A stretch of DNA of 64,000 nt from contig NZ_CP022222.1 in NCBI RefSeq assembly GCF_009930815.1, positions 8,784,501-8,848,500 on the forward strand, given 5' to 3'. Below the pieces are notes generated by a model. It saw nothing but the letters and a program-made list of their open reading frames with translations, did not search any database and was not told where the DNA came from. The translations under genes were made by a program, and so were the position numbers. Of the stretch, positions 60,013-64,000 are shown in pieces; positions within the stretch are counted from its first letter, which is position 1; the number at the start of each line of letters is the position of its first letter. The DNA comes from Bradyrhizobium sp. CCBAU 051011. GTDB lineage: Bacteria > Pseudomonadota > Alphaproteobacteria > Rhizobiales > Xanthobacteraceae.

Positions 60013-61239
60013 CTAGCCATGCATTTTCCGCGCCTCGATAGACTCTTTCTGCGCGAGCTCGCGGATCAGCTCGCAATAACCTGCCATGGCTGCGGCAAAA
60101 TCGAAGCGTTTGGAGACCTCGGTCGCGCGTTCGGCCCGCTGAGGATCCACTGAATTGGCCGCACCACTGATCGCTTTCGCCAGTTCGTCGGCGTTGCCGG
60201 GCTCGACGACCCAGCCGACATCATGCTCGGTCACTGTCAGCGCGGCCTCGGCGTCGGGTTCGGAAACCAGGATCACGGGACGGCCGATCGCCAGCAAATT
60301 GTAGAACCGGCTGGGCACTGATACGCCGGCGACGTTCCTGCGGTAGGGGATGATCCAGGCGTCCGCGGCCGAAAGAAACGTCTCCAGTTGATCGTCCTCG
60401 ACGCGATCGACCAGGGTGACGTTCACAAGCCCCGCCTCGGCTTGCATGGCCTTCAACTGGTCAAAACCCACTCCCCAGCCCGACAGCAGGAAGTGAATAT
60501 CCTTGTCGCCCTGCAACCGGCGCGCCGCCTCGAAGACGATGACAGGATCGTGGGTAAAGCCGAGATTGCCTGACAGCCCGACGACGAAGCGGCCGGAAAG
60601 CGAACGACGGTACGGATTATCAGGATCGATCGCGCGAACGCCGCGCGCGAGCGTCGTCCAGTTCGGAATGAAGCGAATCCTGTCACGGCTCACTCCGCCA
60701 TAGCGCAGCAGCAGCTTTTCGGTGTCGCGGCCGATGATGACGATGGCATCGAGCGCGCGAAACATCGGCGCGTTCAGCGCATGTATTGCCTTCGCCAGCA
60801 ACGAATGCGGCTTCAGGAGACCTGCCATGATGAGAACGTCGGGATAGAGGTCGTGCATGATCAGCACTGACTTGGCACCTTTTAGTTTGGCGGCCGCGGC
60901 GAAGGCATAGGGCAGCATGAACGGTGCAGGCACGGTGAGCGTGACGTCGCCGCGCCGCAGCTTCATTAACAGCGCAATGAAGGTCCTCGCCGTAAACAGC
61001 AGTTCAGCCAGGGCGCGCTTGAGCAGCGCGGCCTTGCCTGGCATCCAGTTCCTGACCTCAACGACATCAGGCTTGTCGGCGGACGCGGCGGCGGCGGAGC
61101 CCGCCGTTCCCGACAGCACCAAGACGTCGGCCTCCTGCGCCACGCGCCGGGAAATCGACGCCATGATCGCCGCCGTTGTGCTCGGATCCGGCGGATAGTG
61201 CTGGCTGACGACGACGACTTTAGCGGACTTTTGTGTCAT
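60013..61239 (-). CDS. Glycosyltransferase, GT4 (WbuB/WcaI-like)
   Basis: From the ATG at 61239 the product has 408 residues. N-terminal VVVVSQHYPPDPSTTAAIMA and C-terminal VVGLSGNLGFTHDPVIVFEA, FLLSGWGVGFDQL, and ADAWIIPYRRNVAGVSVPSR (with SRFYNLLAIGRPVI) are typical of the WbuB/WcaI-like group, which adds sugars such as fucose or fucosamine to lipid-linked acceptors. The last part, RFDFAAAMAGYCELIRELAQ, is the usual helix. It lies downstream of the WbpM-like gene on the same strand; the two are probably one operon. Confidence 0.88.
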   Translation of the reverse strand: MTQKSAKVVVVSQHYPPDPSTTAAIMASISRRVAQEADVLVLSGTAGSAAAASADKPDVVEVRNWMPGKAALLKRALAELLFTARTFIALLMKLRRGDVTLTVPAPFMLPYAFAAAAKLKGAKSVLIMHDLYPDVLIMAGLLKPHSLLAKAIHALNAPMFRALDAIVIIGRDTEKLLLRYGGVSRDRIRFIPNWTTLARGVRAIDPDNPYRRSLSGRFVVGLSGNLGFTHDPVIVFEAARRLQGDKDIHFLLSGWGVGFDQLKAMQAEAGLVNVTLVDRVEDDQLETFLSAADAWIIPYRRNVAGVSVPSRFYNLLAIGRPVILVSEPDAEAALTVTEHDVGWVVEPGNADELAKAISGAANSVDPQRAERATEVSKRFDFAAAMAGYCELIRELAQKESIEARKMHG

Positions 61240-61298
61240 GGCTTTCGAAACGGTTTGCAAGGCCCGAAGGTCGACCGGCTCCTTCGAGCAAAAAAAGA

Positions 61299-63215
61299 TC
61301 AGGCGGCGTTCGAGCCGAACTCGGGCACGGCGTCCTTGAGCACCGCGCGGATGGTGGAGCGGTCATCCCGCGCAATCGCATCCTCCAGCGCCGCGATCCA
61401 TTTGCGCAGGGTCTGCATCGGCGGCTCGTTGGGCTTGGCGGCCATGATGCCGGCGACTCCGATCTCCACCGTCGGCTCCTCGCTGGCGAACAGGATCTCG
61501 TTCAGCCGCTCGCCCGGCCGCATGCCGGTGAACACCACCTCGACATCGATGCCGGGTTCGAGGCCGGACAGGCGGATCATCCGCTCGGCAAGCTCCACGA
61601 TTTTGACCGGCTGGCCCATGTTGAGGACGTAGACCGAGACGTCGGGCCGTGCCGGTGTCAGCGCATGCGTTGCCGCGGTTAGCACGAGATCGCAGGCTTC
61701 GCGGATGGTCATGAAGTAGCGGACCATGTCCGGATGCGTCACGGTGACCGGGCCGCCGGCCTCGATCTGCGCCTTGAATTTCGGCACCACCGATCCGTTC
61801 GAAGCCAGCACGTTGCCGAACCGCACCGAGATCAGGCGCATGTGCGGCTTGCCCGCCGATTGCGTCATCAGGTCATGGTCGAGCGCCTGGCAATACATTT
61901 CGGCAAAACGCTTGGTCAGGCCGAGCATGGAGACCGGCTCGATCGCCTTGTCGGTCGAGATCATCACCATCGCGGTCGCGCCCGCCGCCTTCGCCGCGTC
62001 GGCGACGTTGACCGATCCGAAAATGTTGGTCTTGACGCCCTCGCTCCAGTCGCGCTCCAGAATTGGCACATGCTTCAGCGCGGCGGCATGGAACACGATG
62101 TCGGGCTTGAATTCCCGCATCAGGCTCATGATCCGGTCGCGATCGCGGATATCGGCGATCCGGCCTTCGACCACGGCACTGGCCGCGCGCGCCGTCAGCG
62201 CCTCCGTCACCGCATAAAGCGCCGGTTCCGAATGTTCGATCACCAACAGCCGCGCGGCGCCGAAGGTCGCGACGCGGTCGCATATCTCCGAACCGATCGA
62301 GCCGCCGCCGCCGGTGACGATCACCGCCTTGCCCTTCACCAGCGTTTCAAGCCGCGCGTAATCGATCTTCTCGCTCGGCCGCAGCAGGAGGTCTTCGACG
62401 GCGACGTTGGTCAGCCTCGGCACGTCGCCGCTTTCGAGCGACGGCAGCCGGCTGACGAACAGGCCGAGCCGCTTGGCGCGCATCAGCACCGCTTCGGGAT
62501 GCGCCTCGGGCTCGAACGCCGACGGCGTCATGACGAGCCGCGCAATCGGCTTTCCGCGGCCGGCATAGTCGCGGATCACGTCCTCGACGTCATCGATGCC
62601 GCCGAGCACCGGCACGTTGCGGATCGACTGCCCGCGGTCTGCGGCCGACGGCGACAGCACGCCGACCGGCCAGAGTTGCTTGACGGCGCCGCTCTCGATC
62701 GCGCGCAGCAGCACCTCCGCGTCGGCGGCGCGGCCGATCAAAAGGGTCACTGAGGCGCCTTCGGTCCGGGCATGGCGGCGAACGCGTGTGTAGCGGAAAT
62801 AGCGGTAGCCGAAACGGAGGGCGCTCAGCGCGAATATCTGGAGAAACCAGTAGAGAACGATGGTGATGCGGCCGAACAGCACCGGCGCCTTGCTGCTCGA
62901 TGCCCCGAAGATGAACGCATAGTCCAGCACGATCAGCGCGACCGCCAGAACGCTCGCCACGCGCAGGATGTTCAGCGCGTCGGGAAGCGAAATGAAACGC
63001 CATTTCGTCGTCGTCAGGTTGAAGACGTAACAGATCACCACGCTGAAGATGACGAACAGCGGCAGGATGCGCAGCAACAGCGGCAAGCGGGCGTAGAAGG
63101 CCTCGCCGCCCTCGAAGCGCAGGTAGAAGCTTGCCAGCAGCGCAAGCGCCGTCGCCAGCGCATCATGCGCTGCGATCAGGAAATTGCGGCGGGTTAGTTG
63201 CGAAAGAGGCGTCAT
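61299..63215 (-). CDS. WbpM/CapD-like UDP-sugar 4,6-dehydratase, membrane-anchored
   Basis: A 638-residue protein. The N-terminus has four hydrophobic segments, followed by a first nucleotide-binding domain and a catalytic short-chain dehydrogenase domain with KAVIVTGGGGSIGSEICDRV, VFHAAALKHVPILERDW and MISTDKAIEPVSMLGLTKRF. In WbpM-type enzymes the usual Tyr is Met, as here (SMLGLTK), with the role taken over by nearby Asp and Lys. They convert UDP-GlcNAc to UDP-4-keto-6-deoxy sugars (for FucNAc, QuiNAc, bacillosamine). Members are large and in the cell membrane. It supplies the sugar for the adjacent GT4. Confidence 0.93.
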   Translation of the reverse strand: MTPLSQLTRRNFLIAAHDALATALALLASFYLRFEGGEAFYARLPLLLRILPLFVIFSVVICYVFNLTTTKWRFISLPDALNILRVASVLAVALIVLDYAFIFGASSSKAPVLFGRITIVLYWFLQIFALSALRFGYRYFRYTRVRRHARTEGASVTLLIGRAADAEVLLRAIESGAVKQLWPVGVLSPSAADRGQSIRNVPVLGGIDDVEDVIRDYAGRGKPIARLVMTPSAFEPEAHPEAVLMRAKRLGLFVSRLPSLESGDVPRLTNVAVEDLLLRPSEKIDYARLETLVKGKAVIVTGGGGSIGSEICDRVATFGAARLLVIEHSEPALYAVTEALTARAASAVVEGRIADIRDRDRIMSLMREFKPDIVFHAAALKHVPILERDWSEGVKTNIFGSVNVADAAKAAGATAMVMISTDKAIEPVSMLGLTKRFAEMYCQALDHDLMTQSAGKPHMRLISVRFGNVLASNGSVVPKFKAQIEAGGPVTVTHPDMVRYFMTIREACDLVLTAATHALTPARPDVSVYVLNMGQPVKIVELAERMIRLSGLEPGIDVEVVFTGMRPGERLNEILFASEEPTVEIGVAGIMAAKPNEPPMQTLRKWIAALEDAIARDDRSTIRAVLKDAVPEFGSNAA

Positions 63216-63303
63216 TCCAATGGCCGGCTGCGGGAACGATCGGGATTCGCGAGGTGCGTCCCCTCGCCCGCTGATATCTTATCTCCGGCGCGCATGCCAG
63301 CGA

Positions 63304-64000
63304 TCACAGCCGGACAATTTCGGAAGGTTCCCCCGCCTCGCCACGGGATCTGGCTTGGAGCACCATACCGCCGGCCACTCCAACGCCGAGCACATACATC
63401 CAACCTTCGTGGAAATCGAAGATGTGTGAATTGAATATCGAGGTGAAGATGTTTTGCACCACGACCAACAGTCCGACCCAGGCCACGAGACCCTCGCCGC
63501 GGAACAGTCGCAGATGCGCAAACCACATCGCATACAGCACGATTATCCCGGCGGCACCCCACTGAACCGCAACGGCTAGCGTCTGGTTATGAGGATTGCC
63601 AATGACCTGGGCCGTGGCGCGATCCGCCCCGCCGCTGGCGGCCCTCTGGAATAGCCCGAGCGTGGCGCCCGTCCCGTTACCGACGACCGGCGAGGCAGCA
63701 AAGAACTGCAGAGACTTCCGCCAATATTCCAGCCTCAGCCCGACCGATGTAACCAGATTGTCTTGCTTGTACAGTTGGTAGTCGCTGACGATAGCCGCCG
63801 CCTTCCGCTGCAGGAGTGGCGACACGGCAAAAGCCAGTCCCGTCAGGACGACTAATCCGCAGAAGATCATCAGGCTAGCTCGCCATTTTAGGTGAAGCAG
63901 TGCGAATACTGCGATCATGACCGGGATCGTGACCATCGCCGTGCGCGAAACGATCACAAAAGACATGTTGACGAGGAAGCCGAACGAGATCACAGCCAGC
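63304..64000 (-). CDS. O-antigen ligase family protein, 5' part outside window
   Basis: The reverse-strand frame is open to the window edge, so only the C-terminal 230 or so residues are seen. It has several hydrophobic segments, the VVGNGTGATLGLFQR loop and GNPHNQTLAVAVQWGAAGII, the His-containing motif of the Wzy_C/WaaL superfamily, and the FNSHIFDFHEGWMYVLGVGV end. It would attach or polymerise glycans in the periplasm. It lies 90 bp upstream of the WbpM-like gene in the same direction. Confidence 0.85.
   Translation of the reverse strand, partial: LAVISFGFLVNMSFVIVSRTAMVTIPVMIAVFALLHLKWRASLMIFCGLVVLTGLAFAVSPLLQRKAAAIVSDYQLYKQDNLVTSVGLRLEYWRKSLQFFAASPVVGNGTGATLGLFQRAASGGADRATAQVIGNPHNQTLAVAVQWGAAGIIVLYAMWFAHLRLFRGEGLVAWVGLLVVVQNIFTSIFNSHIFDFHEGWMYVLGVGVAGGMVLQARSRGEAGEPSEIVRL

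Noticed and set aside
1..64000. CRISPR arrays, tRNA and rRNA genes
   Set aside because: No regularly spaced short repeats and no tRNA- or rRNA-like sequences were noticed on either strand by eye.

Overview
The window is high-GC alphaproteobacterial DNA, most likely from Bradyrhizobium or a close relative in the Nitrobacteraceae. This is inferred from the protein style, the IS5 and IS66 elements and the kinds of conserved hypothetical genes present; no rRNA or other marker gene is there to prove it. Most of the window is a cell-surface polysaccharide (O-antigen type) region that has been heavily reworked by mobile elements.

Left flank, 1-12.5 kb. A partial AGE-family epimerase gene and a divergent PaaK-like ligase gene are followed by accessory DNA. 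This holds a gene pair cut at its 5' side by an IS5-family element, a phage-like recombination module (XRE regulator, YqaJ exonuclease, ERF annealing protein fused to an HNH domain), a second IS5-family element with clean 4-bp target duplications, and decayed second copies of parts of the same recombination module.

Polysaccharide block A, 12.5-16.4 kb, + strand: a HAD phosphatase of GmhB type, gmd, fcl (GDP-L-fucose route) and a WbpV-like epimerase. It ends at a 6.4-kb IS66 element with 8-bp target duplications. Inside that IS66 sit a truncated second IS66 and a complete RIT (recombinase in trio) element with inverted repeats of about 60 bp.

Block B, 22.8-38.7 kb, - strand: two glycosyltransferases, a nucleotide-sugar reductase, two methyltransferases, an asparagine-synthase-like amidotransferase, a Wzx flippase, WbpE/WbpD/WbpB homologues for a 2,3-diamino uronic acid, two paralogous Wzy-like polymerases flanking an O-antigen-ligase-like gene, and a relic of a third polymerase. 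Together they predict a Wzx/Wzy-type glycan containing an amidated di-N-acylated uronic acid.

Block C, 39.4-53 kb, mixed strands: rfbB, rfbA and a WecE-like aminotransferase (dTDP-4-amino-4,6-dideoxyhexose), a GT-C type membrane protein, a PilP/GspC-like protein, a frameshifted methyltransferase, WbqC-like and NeuD-like proteins, a beta-propeller glycosidase-like protein, and a four-gene operon (GT2, 2OG-oxygenase-like, FkbM methyltransferase, SAM methyltransferase).

Right flank, 53.3-64 kb: a large serralysin-type metalloprotease with RTX motifs and four near-identical 342-bp repeats, a class III CoA-transferase, an AroQ-like dehydroquinase, a hypothetical protein, then a second polysaccharide group (GT4, WbpM/CapD-like dehydratase, O-antigen ligase) that runs off the window.
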